From contig NC_134030.1 of assembly GCF_964204645.1 (NCBI RefSeq), positions 7,872,278 to 7,936,277 of the forward strand: 64,000 nt of DNA, read 5' to 3'. Below the pieces are notes generated by a model that had not been told where the DNA came from, ran no database searches, and was given only the letters and a program-made list of their open reading frames with translations. Position numbers and translations under genes: made by a program. The stretch's first letter is position 1. Each line of letters begins with the position of its first letter. The DNA comes from Tubulanus polymorphus (taxonomy: Eukaryota; Nemertea; Palaeonemertea; Tubulaniformes; Tubulanidae). Below, piece by piece: positions 1 to 11,878 of this stretch.

Positions 1-3000
1 CTCGTCAATCTGGGTTCGTGTGAAGAACAGTGCACGAATACGGTGGGAAGTTATATTTGTAGTTGTTCCGGAAATAAGATACTCGATTCAAACGGCAGAA
101 CCTGTTCAGGTTAGAAAGATTCAATCTATTCTGATTGACCATTCATCCTTTATTGATGGCGTCTTGACGTAGCAATAAACATGACATTCATTACAGATGA
201 AGATGCTTGCGATGGAGTCACTGTGTGCCAGCATAGGTGTATTTCCGAACATGGAAAATGGCGCTGCGATTGCAATAAAGGTTACCAACTCAATAGTGCT
301 GACCAAAAATCATGTTCCGGTAAGACATTTCCGATAGCCCATGAATAGATATTAATACGAATCTTCAGAAATTCGTTGAAAATTCTTTTTGTTTTGAAGA
401 CATAAATGAATGCGCGACCAACAATGGGAACTGCAGTGAACTTTGTATAAACGAACCTGGCAGCTTTACATGTGACTGTAACATAGCTGGACATGTACTT
501 AATTCCGATAAACGAACATGCAAAGGCAAGACATTCCTTAAAGACACATTCAATTCTCATCGATTTGCTTTAGAGGTTTCTAAGGGCTTATTCGTTTACT
601 TGTGCAATGTATTTGTATCGTTCCCTCTAGCTCACATTCCATGAATCTAAAATATCTATATTGCAATATTTTTAAATGTTTCAGATCCTTGTGATCCAAA
701 TCCCTGTCTTCATAAAGGCGTATGCACCATTGCTGCAGGTACATTTGATTGTAGCTGCTCGACTGGTTTCACTGGTAATACATGTCACCGAGGCTTGGTG
801 ACTGTAGATATGCCTGATGTTGTAAACAGTGATACTCCAAGTCAAATAATCGTCTACGCTAAGCCGAAAAATGAATTAATCATTAGACCTGTTGGAAAGA
901 ATCTGATTTTCTCGCCAATTGAGGTCGTTATTAAATATCCCAAAACCTCGGCCATATTCAATGTCATATCAAAGGCGCAAGGGAGGCATCGGGTGGATTT
1001 TATTCTATCCGGAATAGACTCGCCGATATTTGGACTAGCTCCTGGGTTAGGAGAGCTGGTCCTTCTTGCAGGTGATGTTTTCACTCGCTTACAACTACCG
1101 AGAAAAACTCTACCCAAGGGGTGCTTTAAGATCGACATAGCAAAGTGTCCAGATGGCACGAATAAACTGACATTTTCCCTGTCCTCAAGTTCACCGTGGT
1201 ATCGTCTGAAATCGAATTCCAACGTATTGTTTACATTCGGGATCGTGTTTGCCGAAAGTGGAAAGTTAGCGATACCGGTATCATTAATCGGTCTACTGGT
1301 AGACGAATCGGACAACGGATTCAAGATGGCATTTGTGAGCTCCAACCTGAAAGCAGATGATGGCCAGAAAGTATTAGGAGATAGGGAGAACTGCTTAGAG
1401 ATTCCGCTATCTTCGAAGGATATTCGCGAGCTCATGTACAGCAACGCGTTTGCTCGACAGTATTTGCTGTCGCTGTACGAACAGCTGCCAGCTTGGATAC
1501 GTCTGACAGAGAAAGAAATGCCTCTTTTGACGTTCGCTGACATGAAAGCAGACCTCATGCTCGGCAAAGACACACAGAAGCTGTTATCTTGTCAAGGAGC
1601 CCCAATCCACGATGATCGCTACTACAGCATTTTCCAATTCCAATCTGGTGCTTCGATGTCCATTCTGAACAAAACAGTGAACCTGTTTTCACCACTAAAA
1701 GGCAAGAAATTTTGTCTTATCGTCGACATATGCAAAGATGCCGCCCGCACCGTGGTACTAATGCTTCCACCAGGATCGCGTGATATCTTAGACGGCCTTG
1801 ATATAACTAACGGATTGAAAATCAAGGTCAAAGGAATTGGCATCAGTCTTACAAGAGACCTAGCGGTGCGACTTCAATCTAAGAGTGTTCGAGTTTGGAC
1901 CGGTAATGAAATTATTCCTTATCCGTAAGTTCCTTATCATTTTCCTTATCCGTGATTAATGTGATCAGTCTCATTAATAATAATTTCAATACAATCATAA
2001 AACTATTTCTATGCAAACCTGCAGTGTTGATCCATCTGCTAGTCTTTGGTTGGCCGGAGAATTCATCTATCACAGAAATGAGTCCTTTACGCGAATCGCA
2101 GCGAATGCCGACAGCCAATTTTTCGCCGTGGTGCCATCGCCTAAAAAAGTAAGTAAAATTTCGTTCTCTCTTTACATACATAAGATGAAACATTCTATTC
2201 GATTTATATTGCATGTTATTAATTCGCGTTCTTCTGTAGCTCCTGACGCACGTGTTTTTACAAGAATGGCACAGCTATCTAAAACTCGACGCCGTTCTCA
2301 ACGTGACTCTGAATTTCGAACTGTTTCAAAATCCTCGCTCGCTGCATTTCCCATCAGCTGCTGTACTCGACTCATCAATGTACGCCTCGATCGGTGGTAT
2401 GTAGAATGAGACGAGACTGATGATTAAAAGTGAGACGTTTACTGAATGGTCGATGAATATTGTACCTCTGTTTCAGGGCTGCATGAAAGAAAGATGTGCG
2501 CCCCCAGAGCCAATCCTTCGGGCATTTTCTTCGCCATGGAACTTGAAGTGAACCCCTTCAGTTTCATTCCAGTCATCGGGGAGTTTGCCGTCACCAATCG
2601 CCACATCGCCTATGCATTTTTAACGTACGATCCTCGTAATGCAATACTGACAGCAAAACCGATCAACATAGGCCGCGATATCCTCGATCTGAAGACAAGA
2701 GCATCGCGTATAGCGAAGTCCATTAAAGACCACGCCAAACAACTGGTGGCTGAAGCGACCGCTGCTGGAAAACAGTTCTACGACAAATTTGAGAACCATG
2801 TCGATATGCTAGAGGCAAATCTATCGAAAATGGTGGAAGAAATCAGTTTTTTCAATCTGCCTAAGCTTAGTGATGCACTTGCCTTAATCCGTCAATTTGT
2901 GAAGGACGTGGAGTTATCGTTTGAACATTTCACGGATGCACTTAAGATGCCGATCAAAACGGCTATAGAAGGTGTCATCAATTCGATCAAATGGGAAGTA

Positions 3001-6000
3001 GCAGACGTTAAGTACAAAGTTGAAATGTTGCAGAGGAGAATCATGCAGCAGGTGACTGATGTGATGAACAAAAAGTCTGGCTGGGGTTTGAAATATCGAA
3101 CAACGATTGAAGTGTTCAGTATTGAATTTGGGGCGGTGGACTTAGAAGTGGTATACTCGACGAATTTTCTCGGTGAATGCAGCCGTTACAAAAGAGTCTA
3201 CGAGCTTCTGAAAGGTGAACCAGCACTACGAGGTCTCGCCATATTCCACGTTAAAAAACAGATATATTGGTGGCTAAGTGTAAATTTTGGTGGCGGTTTT
3301 GAATTGGCTATGGGAACTGAAAGTAAAAATTTCATCATCCGTATCACCGCTTGTTTGAAGATTTTTCAAGTGATCACTTCCGAAGTCGACGTGTACATCA
3401 GTAAGGCTGGGATAACCACTGGCTTAGAGTTGAGAGTATGGGATCTGTTTCGAGTTCGGTTGATCATCAATTCTACCGTAGATGTTCCATGGAAGAAAAT
3501 GAATGTGAGAGCTGAAGTCTGGTTTTTGCCCGGTGGCGACAACTCTTTCGAAGGAAGTCTTTCTGAGGCGATCATTAATGTAGCTAAAAGGATTGGAAAT
3601 GAAGCTAACAAGAGACTGACACAAGCGCAGGAAATTTTTGACATTGCCGATGCGAAGTTGTCCAAAGCAGAGAATTGGCTCGATGAGAAAAAAGCCGAAA
3701 TGAACAAAGCGAAGAAAGTATTCGATTACGCTGTCAAAAAATTAAAACAACTTGAAAAGAAAGTGGATGATCTGAAGCGACCGTTTGAGAAAGTCGTTGC
3801 CGATCTTGGTCGTGCACAGGATCAAGTCGATAGGCTCTGTCGAATCAGGATTTGCGAACAGATTTGTATTCCTGGATTTAAATGCCGTATAAAATGCATC
3901 AGGGTCAATATATTTTGGGTATCTGTTAACTTATGTTTCCCGATTTGTTCTCTTACTAGTTGCATGTTCAGCATTCCCAATCCTGTGTGTTTAATAGCTA
4001 ATGCACTGTGCAGTCTGGTCCGGATTGCAGCATACCTCGCTCTTGAAGTGGCAAAACTTATTGTTCGTGGAGTTCTACTTGCAATGGATGTTGCTAAGGC
4101 TGCTGTGCGCGTGGCTGCTTTTGTCGTAGACAAGTCCAAAATTATTGTAGACTTAGCTAAACTTCCTTTAGATTTGGCAGGGATTGCACTTAAGGCAGCT
4201 AGAGTTGTGTTAAAAGCAAGCAAGGAATCTCTAGGCTTTGTAAAATTGCTTGTCAAAGGTGCCATAAATCTGTTTACGTTCGTTATCAGGAATTTGCCGG
4301 TTGACATGAAAAAATGTGGGTTCTCTGCTCAATTATCCATCGAGGACCAGTATGTGTTCGACATTTCGTGTGAGTTGAATATTTTCTATACCGGATGGCA
4401 TACGGCGAGGTTTCGTATCAATTTCCGGAATCCATTCGCGACCATTTGGGAGGTTGCGCGTGAAATGGTAAAGGCCCTCGTAAACCTTTTTAGATTTGGA
4501 AAACGTCGCAAACGCGATTTGTTATTTGAGGCAAACATGCAGATGAATCGGTTCCGTCGCAGCGTTGAAGATGATTCAGGTTTTGAAGATCTATTGACGA
4601 ATAAAACATTATCGTTTACTGATACTGTATTTGATGAGGAATCAGCTGGTAATATAAGAGCGGAGGATTTGAAGGCGACGGATTTACGTATTGCTTATTT
4701 CAGAAAAAGATGTAAACAAGTTACTGAGGTCGACTTGTTCCTTACATCAGTGGTTTCTATCCTGAACGGAATCGCAAAAGAGATTTTTACTGATGTAGAG
4801 AATTCGAAAAACGCTTCAAAACGGGCAGCGTCAACGCAGCAACCGACCCAGGAAGATAGTTTTGAATCACTGGGTATCAACACGACAGAAGCGATAGAAA
4901 AATTCAATATGACACGCGAACAACTTGATGCTATGCTGCAAGAGGCTTTGAAAACTGAAGAATTAGAGGCAACTAAAAATATATCGGACTTAGCCGAATC
5001 TGCAACAGATGATGTTTCATACCAATTGGATAACTTTCCTTTACTAGATTCGTGGAAAGCAGAAATGGAAAACGTGACCAGTGATCAGTATTCGACATCC
5101 GTGTGCAAAGGATTCGCCGATTGTGTCTTGGTGAAATTTGGAGAACTGTACGATATATATTCTGGAATTGATTCGCGGTTGAAAGATGGAGCAGACCAGG
5201 CAAAACTTATCATTCCAGAAGTAGAAGAAATGGTCCTACAGTTGTTGAATACAAATCAGAGCATGACAGTTACTGAAATATACAACTCAACATCAAAGAT
5301 CATCGAGTTACTGGATAAGCTGAGAGCTACAAATCCATTTTGTGTGGAACCTCCGCAGATCAAGGTATCTCCTCGTTCTAAGGAAGTTCTTGAGGGTGCA
5401 ACTTTAGTGTTGAGTTGTCGTGCTTCAGACGGTATTGTCTGGCTCAAAGATGGTACCGTTCTTAATACAACTGCTGATGACCTGCGTATAGAAAATGCAA
5501 GTATGGAAGACGCCGGTAATTATCAATGCCAAACTGGTAATATCGTAGCAAATATCACTTCAGTTGTTGCTGCTGTTACCGTAGAAAATCCACCGGCTAT
5601 AACTAGACAACCTCTGGTGTCAGTTTCTGTTCCCGAAGGGTTCGAACCTGCAGTAAAACTGGATTGCGGTGTAACCGGCATACCAAAACCTGTGATAAAA
5701 TGGTGCACTTCGAATAAAGAAGGCATTGATGGTCGTTGTTTTGAAGCAACTGGTGAATTGGTCTTACGTAAGCCTTCGCCCAAGGATTCCGGTATGTACT
5801 GGTGTGAAGCCCGGAACATTCACGGCAATGTTACTTCAAGAAGATCGACGGTATTAGTGCGAAAAATACAGTTAGGGTCTCCAGCTGTCAGGATGATGGT
5901 CGGATACTTCTTGAAGACGTCAACAGCAAGGCAGAAACGACCATTGACCGACGAGCAAATATTGCACCACGCTTTCGCTACGTCGATTATCAACAACGTA

Positions 6001-7529
6001 GCCGTGCCAGGCGTCGAACTAGAATTACTAAACAACAACCTTACGATGAGCTTCCAACTCATTAAGCCAATTCTGGGTCTGATCGACAACTCGGTACCCT
6101 ACGCTAATCTGTCCAGAACATTCGATAACGCGCGCATGTCGATATATTTTGCCATTGACAACTTCAGAAAAGCTGTAGAAAATGAAGACGTGACAGCTAC
6201 GTTTCCACAGAAGACATACGTAGCTGATCGTAGCACACTCGTCATGTCTGACGTATGGACGTACTGCCGGGCAGGATATGAACAAAGCAACCATCAAGTG
6301 TACCTCTGCGGTAGGCTTCGATATGATCGTTATGTTCTTCTTATTCATCCATTATTGCTACGTTTTTAATGAAACCTCACTTATATAAGTAAAATATTTG
6401 AAGTGTTTCACAATTCAATTTGCAGAGGCCTGCCCCATCGGGCAGTATCGCACAGATGAATTACCAACATGTAGAAATTGTCCCAATGGTACTACCACTC
6501 AAGAACAAGCGTCGCCCTCATTAACATCGTGTCAAGGTACCGTGCCATAGTGAAACGTGGTCGTCAAAGGTTTTGATGCGGCTTTTTAAAGAACAGGAAA
6601 AGATAAAATTCAAGAAAAATTACACATCGATGTCCGTTAGTTAACAGTGAAGATATGTTGTTGTGATAAACATCTATTTCCAAGTGGCCTGCCTATTTAC
6701 TCTTATGATCTAAGAACTGTTTGTACATAGTATGTATATTTTTTCAGATCCCAGTAAGATATGCTGTCAAAATAGATCGGTATGTAACTCTTCTTCGAAA
6801 TATTTTTTTTCTTCAGACGCATAGATTATCACATACTTCTTTATTCCTTCATAGGATTTTAAGCTCCACATTGGCGTTGGTTTAGGATTTGGATTGTTGT
6901 TCGTGATAACTATTGTTGGTAAGACACCTCATGCATTGTCATTGAGATTGCTTCGTTATTATCAAAATTATCAGGGGCGGTTCGAGGATTATTTGCGGAT
7001 CAACACATGATGGGCATCTTTTTCCGTCAATAGATTTTATTTTAAGTTTCTTGAAATAGACCATGGCCCTTTATTTCATGAATGAGTTTTAATACAATAC
7101 AAGAAACATTATGGATACCCGAACAATGTGAGCCCCGCTGACGTGAAGCCAAAAAAGGAGTTGAGAGGAGGGTCATGGAACACATCCTTCTGATTAAAGA
7201 CCTAGTTGTTTTTTTTCTCGAGATTTCTGAGATGCCCCTTAAGCATTTAGGTAGATATCTTGTCAACATTTTGGTGAGAAACTCAGAGGGGCCCATTCGC
7301 CTTGAATCCACCCATGTCTTAACTAAGAAACCACACAGGATGCTATGCAAAGACTGTTAAGTGTATTTCAGGAACTGTAGCGTATTTACTGAGAAGACAT
7401 CACGAAAAAGCTCGAACTACAACGGAAATAAAACAAGAACGGAGTGTTATAAACAACCCTGCGTACGAATCAACAGACTCTGAACTTACCGAATCAAGAA
7501 CCACTGACTTGCAGAACGATAATCCATGA
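1..7529 (+). CDS. Giant modular single-pass receptor (EGF / Ig / ephrin-receptor-like), 5' partial
   Basis: The exons read in one frame are 1-109, 197-319, 400-525, 685-1924, 2025-2148, 2240-2396, 2477-6310, 6426-6536, 6749-6780, 6855-6918 and 7372-7529. They give 2,025 residues, open at the 5' end. The first three exons each encode a calcium-binding-type EGF module (the third starts DINEC), and a fourth EGF opens exon 685-1924. Residues of about 160-1580 match no domain I know. They include a Lys/Glu-rich coiled-coil-like stretch (around 3600-3840), a Cys-rich patch (3840-4020), a long amphipathic hydrophobic stretch (4020-4300) and two furin-like sites (KRRKR, RFRR, around 4498-4562). Two Ig domains follow (5350-5560, 5590-5840), then an ephrin-receptor-like Cys module (6426-6536), a membrane helix (6855-6918) and a 52-residue tail with NPAY. 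It is likely a cell-surface adhesion or recognition receptor. The intron after 525 uses a GC donor. Splicing is inferred from frame and phase. Confidence 0.8.
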
Positions 7530-7982
7530 GTAACTCAAGATATATTGTCATGAGGTTACGGATGCGATCCATAGCGATAAACAGTTGATAAACTCGTTGT
7601 TTAATGAACAAGAACGATAAGTTTATAACATATCTACAGAGAAAATTGGAAAAAATTCATTCATGGAAACACAGACGTTTCTGATATCACTTGTTAATGA
7701 TTTCGGCACTTGTTATACACATCGATAGCAAGTAAACCTTCCCCAACACAACAGCCCAATACTAACCCTTGGTGCCAGGTTTATATATAGAAATGCATGC
7801 ATGTTTTGCTTCAATGATTTGCAGTGCTGTGGTTTCCGTCGACTGAGTGAAGGATCATCATCAGATATTATGAATCGCAGAAGACCTACCTACCATTCCA
7901 CATTCAGCAGATACATATATAAATTCCAGAGTATTTTATTCTTCAATTCAACTGTGTTCTTCAATTTGTTCTGTGTGTTTTA

Positions 7983-7988
7983 AATAAA
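7983..7988 (+). promoter_or_regulatory. Candidate polyadenylation signal of the giant receptor
   Basis: AATAAA lies 454 bases after the stop codon at 7527-7529 and before the convergent bursicon-like gene. It is the first clear signal seen in the 3' flank; use is not proven. Confidence 0.4.
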
Positions 7989-8361
7989 AAATCCAGTTAT
8001 CAATTCGAACATTATTCGCAATGATCACTATATACCGCACCGTTTTATTCGTATATGTATAATTCAAGAAAAAGGATTTGATCTTGAGGAGTAGATTGCA
8101 CTTATCATTCAAATCTTAAAGATCTTTAATCTTTAAGTCCAGTTAAATGTTCGTATATTATTTGAAATTACACCATATCACTATACCATATGACAGGTTT
8201 TTATCATTTTTACGAGAATATTTTATTTTCTGTTCTATATTCATTAGAAATCGTGTGATATTTTAGTAAATATATAGTATTTTTAGTATCGAAAGCGATA
8301 TGATTGTTTATTAGTATAGATTTAATTTCACGCCATCCTGGCCATTTCACGTTTCCTTCAT
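7989..8361. other. Short intergenic stretch between convergent genes
   Basis: AT-rich sequence between the 3' ends of the receptor and the bursicon-like gene. I see no coding signal beyond 3' UTR-like sequence. Confidence 0.5.
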
Positions 8362-8866
8362 TTACGCTGAACATTTTAGGCAACCACATTGCGACGGTTC
8401 CATGTAAAAAAATTAACGTATCCAGGAATATTCTTTCCAAGTCCATCCAAACACCCCTCTAAATTCACTGACCGCTTCACTATCTGGTGTTCATGGCAAC
8501 AGAGGCAACACTGTAGAAATGGAAAAAAGGTGCTAAATGGGTGCACGATAAAGGATCATCTTTTTTGGAATACGTATATTAATCATATTTTTATTAGACA
8601 TGAAATACTCAAGAACGCAGGATTTCTAAAAAAACCCAATAATAATTAATCACCTTTCTGAAACCAGAGTGAATCCAGCTTGGCCAGACCTGTGACATGC
8701 AGCGTCCTTCGCACTTTTTAACTGCCACTGTACCAAAACAACTGACCGGAATTTCGACGCCGTTTTGTAGATGCATTATTTTCGGTACTGAGATCTCGGT
8801 GTCCATCAATAGACAGGATCTACGTTCACGAGACGCTAGTACCACTCCTACTAACAACACCGACAT
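8362..8866 (-). CDS. Pburs: Bursicon beta subunit-like cystine-knot hormone, with an apparent 1-base frameshift
   Basis: Exon 1 is 8654-8866 and exon 2 is 8362-8510, joined in phase 0 by GT-AG signals. Exon 1 has a hydrophobic leader followed by a Cys pattern and motif (CFGTVAVKKCEGRCMSQV, then GFRK) typical of bursicon beta. Exon 2 continues with the conserved CxCC motif and ends with EPSQCGCLKC before the stop, matching the EPxxCxCxKC end of the family. Bursicon is a secreted heterodimeric neurohormone; in arthropods it acts through an LGR receptor. The two halves of exon 2 lie in different frames. The run of seven A on the plus strand (8406-8412, T on the coding strand) is one base short of joining them. 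The length would be 120 residues, normal for the family. Either a homopolymer error or a real frameshift explains this. The hydrophobic frame extends upstream past 8866 to a possible acceptor, so the true start codon may lie in an earlier exon. Confidence 0.8.
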
Positions 8867-10746
8867 TGAGCAGACGATTAGCTGAGATACTTATGTCATC
8901 TTGGATTCTGTAAAATCTAGTTTTCATCAGTTTAAAGCGGCACACGAGAATGCAAAAATAATATTTACGAATACAGTTTGTGTATCCGTTAAGAATTGCG
9001 ATATCGAATGAAAATTATTGAAATAAGTGGATAACAAGTTGAATTTAAAAGAAAATGCTGTGAAATATAGAAGCTCTCCACCCGCACGCCTATTGTTAAA
9101 ATGTGTGACATTCATTGCGCCATCAAATTGGTTAGTTTCTATTTCAGTTAGTCACTCAGGCTTGACGGCCAGCATGACACAATAACACATTGTCTATTGA
9201 TGGTGAGTTAGTTTTCGTCTTCGTAAAATGTTCAAACCCAAGAGTTTTGAATATTGAAAAACCAGTGGTATATTTTGTCTGATTATGAGGCATTTGATTT
9301 TATCAATTTTTGTTCGTCTCAATACTGATAAGAAAATATGTACGATAGATTAGAAAACCCATCTGTATCAGAGACCGACAATAACAAGACACGTCTAACT
9401 CTTCCATGCTCTTACGACTGTGGCGAAAGATTTCTGACTGAGGTCGATTATATTCATAATCATTACTTCTGCCACTTAATCTTAATCGTCATGATTTCCA
9501 TACCACAGAGACGAACAATCTTGTAAAATGATATGATTAATTTGAGTTATGCAACGGCGTTCTAATCTACAACTGTCAACCTCAACTAATTTTCTATATG
9601 ACAACACTCCCTTCTAAAAAATATCCCAGATCTGCCCTTTTTTAAGTGTATTTCGCCTATATAAGATGACAGGTAAAATGATACTTTGATATCTAAATAC
9701 ATCGCCATTCTGTTGATCGCTATCATATGAAAAGAACCGTTTACTTTCCGTCTTAGATAATTGATTGTAAACCCGAAAACGGGCAATAAACACGTCCACA
9801 ATGGATATTGTTACTGAGTCAAAGGATCTTTTACGGATTCAGCAATTAGTTGCAAGACGGTTCTATTCACCGTATTAATCTCGCTAGTTCATTTGGTTTT
9901 TTGCTTGTATTATTTTGTTAACTTCTACAAGCATTGCTTGATTTCATTGATTCAGCGTGGTGTTCATTCTTCTGTCTAATATTTCGTCTATATGAATATG
10001 AAATGATTGTAGATAAATGTTCTAAATATGCATCCTCCTTAAGAATTTTCCCAACACACTGTCTGTCACACATGCTCTACAAGCGACTTTTCGATCTGCC
10101 TGTATATCATACATCAGTTTATTCAGAAAGGATTTTAGCATTCAGAAATAAACTACAAATTCACATATACTTATTTCTGTTTTCATCTATATCAGCAATT
10201 TTTACCTAGAATGCTCTCGCATGAAATGACCTACAATGCTCTGTTATAATGATAAGTAGCTAAAAGTAATAGAATCTGCACTGAATTGAATATTCATACA
10301 TGAAATGTGAGAAATCCTATAAAGACATGTTAGTGCCATGCCAGCAAATTATATTTAGTTTTATCGCATACGATACTACACTCAAATGAATCTAGAAAAG
10401 CTATCATCCATAAATTATCTTCATAGTTGTAGTTGGAACTACAAATGCAATACTCAAACAGCACGATAACGTGCAAAACGGTAACTTCTATACCTGTCTG
10501 TCAAGATATTCTTCGTCTTTTGGTTAGCTTTGGCAGAGTGGCTGTGCGTATGTCCATGCGCGTACATCTGACAATGAGCGTGTTCTACAACTGATGCCGT
10601 GTGGTCGATAGATACGCCGTATTGGCGTTGAAAAGGACTTTCATGTCCTATCCAAACATTTTATTTATTACTGTCCTAAGATTTGAATTCTGATGAACCT
10701 CGTCCGATCATCTTCCCGATCATCTGGTGAATTGGTCATTTTACTT
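8867..10746. other. Intergenic, upstream of the bursicon-like gene
   Basis: No domain or convincing exon was seen on either strand. It may hold the 5' exon and promoter of the bursicon-like gene: the leader peptide frame continues upstream of 8866 to a possible acceptor (ctcag) near 8886, but I could not identify the exon it would join. Confidence 0.4.
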
Positions 10747-11140
10747 TCATTTCGAATCACACAGGTAATTAATTAATAAGACGTGTTTAGCAGTTTTATT
10801 TAAGGCGTCGTTCGTTGCGCAGTAAACGAAGAAATTCATTGATGAGACAGTTTGATTTACTGAGAAAAATTCCCACTTATCATTTCCCGCATTATCAATG
10901 ACTGTTCATAAAACAGACACGCGAACTCAAACGTGCACTTTTCCATAGTAGTCATATTCTCTAGCATAGAAAAATGACATTCAGAAACCACGATGAAACA
11001 TGTGGTTAGAGGTATAATGCAAAAAGTCAAAATCGTTCCCGTCACCGAAATCGTCGAAGAAGATGTTGGCGCAGTCGGTCGGAGGCGAATGACAACCCGA
11101 TACAGAAAGCCCTTAAACCTGATCGACAGCTTTATCTTAT
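10747..11140 (-). pseudogene. C-terminal part of a class A peptide-type GPCR (TM6-TM7), frameshifted
   Basis: On the minus strand one open frame (about 11140-10857) holds a basic loop followed by a hydrophobic helix with FCIIP, which resembles the TM6 FxxCWxP motif with the Trp replaced. The next frame (about 10880-10747) holds NQTVSSMNFFVYCATND, resembling a TM7 NPxxY segment of FMRFamide-type receptors with Pro replaced, then a short basic tail and a stop. The two frames would join if one T were added to the T5 run near 10867. I found no TM1-TM5 in the next several hundred bases. It is therefore a decayed fragment, the last exon of a longer gene, or a sequence affected by a homopolymer error. 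Confidence 0.45.
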
Positions 11141-11878
11141 CGCCTTAATTTCTATCTAACTGATATCGAGTATATCGAGTATATACAGCTATACAAAGCA
11201 AAGTTCTAATGTCAATAGATATTAACGGTGATAATTGCTTGTCTTGAAGTTACACGTCACCCGAAAGAATGTTCCATTCACACTATTGGAGAACGTGAAA
11301 ATTAAGATCATTTGTCATTTATTCTAATTTCACAAAAAAAGTTTTCATGGCCATATGGAGATAATACACGACGATTTATACAGAAGAATGGTCAATATAT
11401 GATATTCACATTTTATTTTTACTTTTCTTTTATCAGTAAACGTGGAGACAAATAGTACGTTGAAGGTTTACTAAATCTATTCAAAGTACGAGCTTTGGTT
11501 ACTACATAGTAGCTTCATCAGGTAAGAGAATGCAGAAACCACCGTATTTACAGGGAGACTAAGACTAATAAGAGAACGCTCTTTTTATGAATTTTCTTTT
11601 TATGTACGAGCTGGGTTCACTTAAGCACCGACTTCGAACATACCAATTATCATACCTCCAATCTTCATACCGTTCAGCTTCTTTACATATAGCTCGAAAA
11701 CAAACACGCGGGAATTACCGTTTTTAAGCATAACGCGTAACTTTCTCATTTTAATTCATAGAGTTCTTGGCTCCTTACAATTTGATGGATGGGCACCAGT
11801 GTAATGCTTAGAGTCAAATTGCTTTGTACTGTGGCTTACAGAAAAAATGCAATGCCTTGAGCTAATATAACAACTTCG
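11141..11878. other. 3' flank of the first CTLD/WSC/mucin receptor
   Basis: Mostly AT-rich and probably partly 3' UTR of the minus-strand receptor. It contains a short repeat around 11486-11530 that is similar to one at 16995-17030. Confidence 0.4.
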
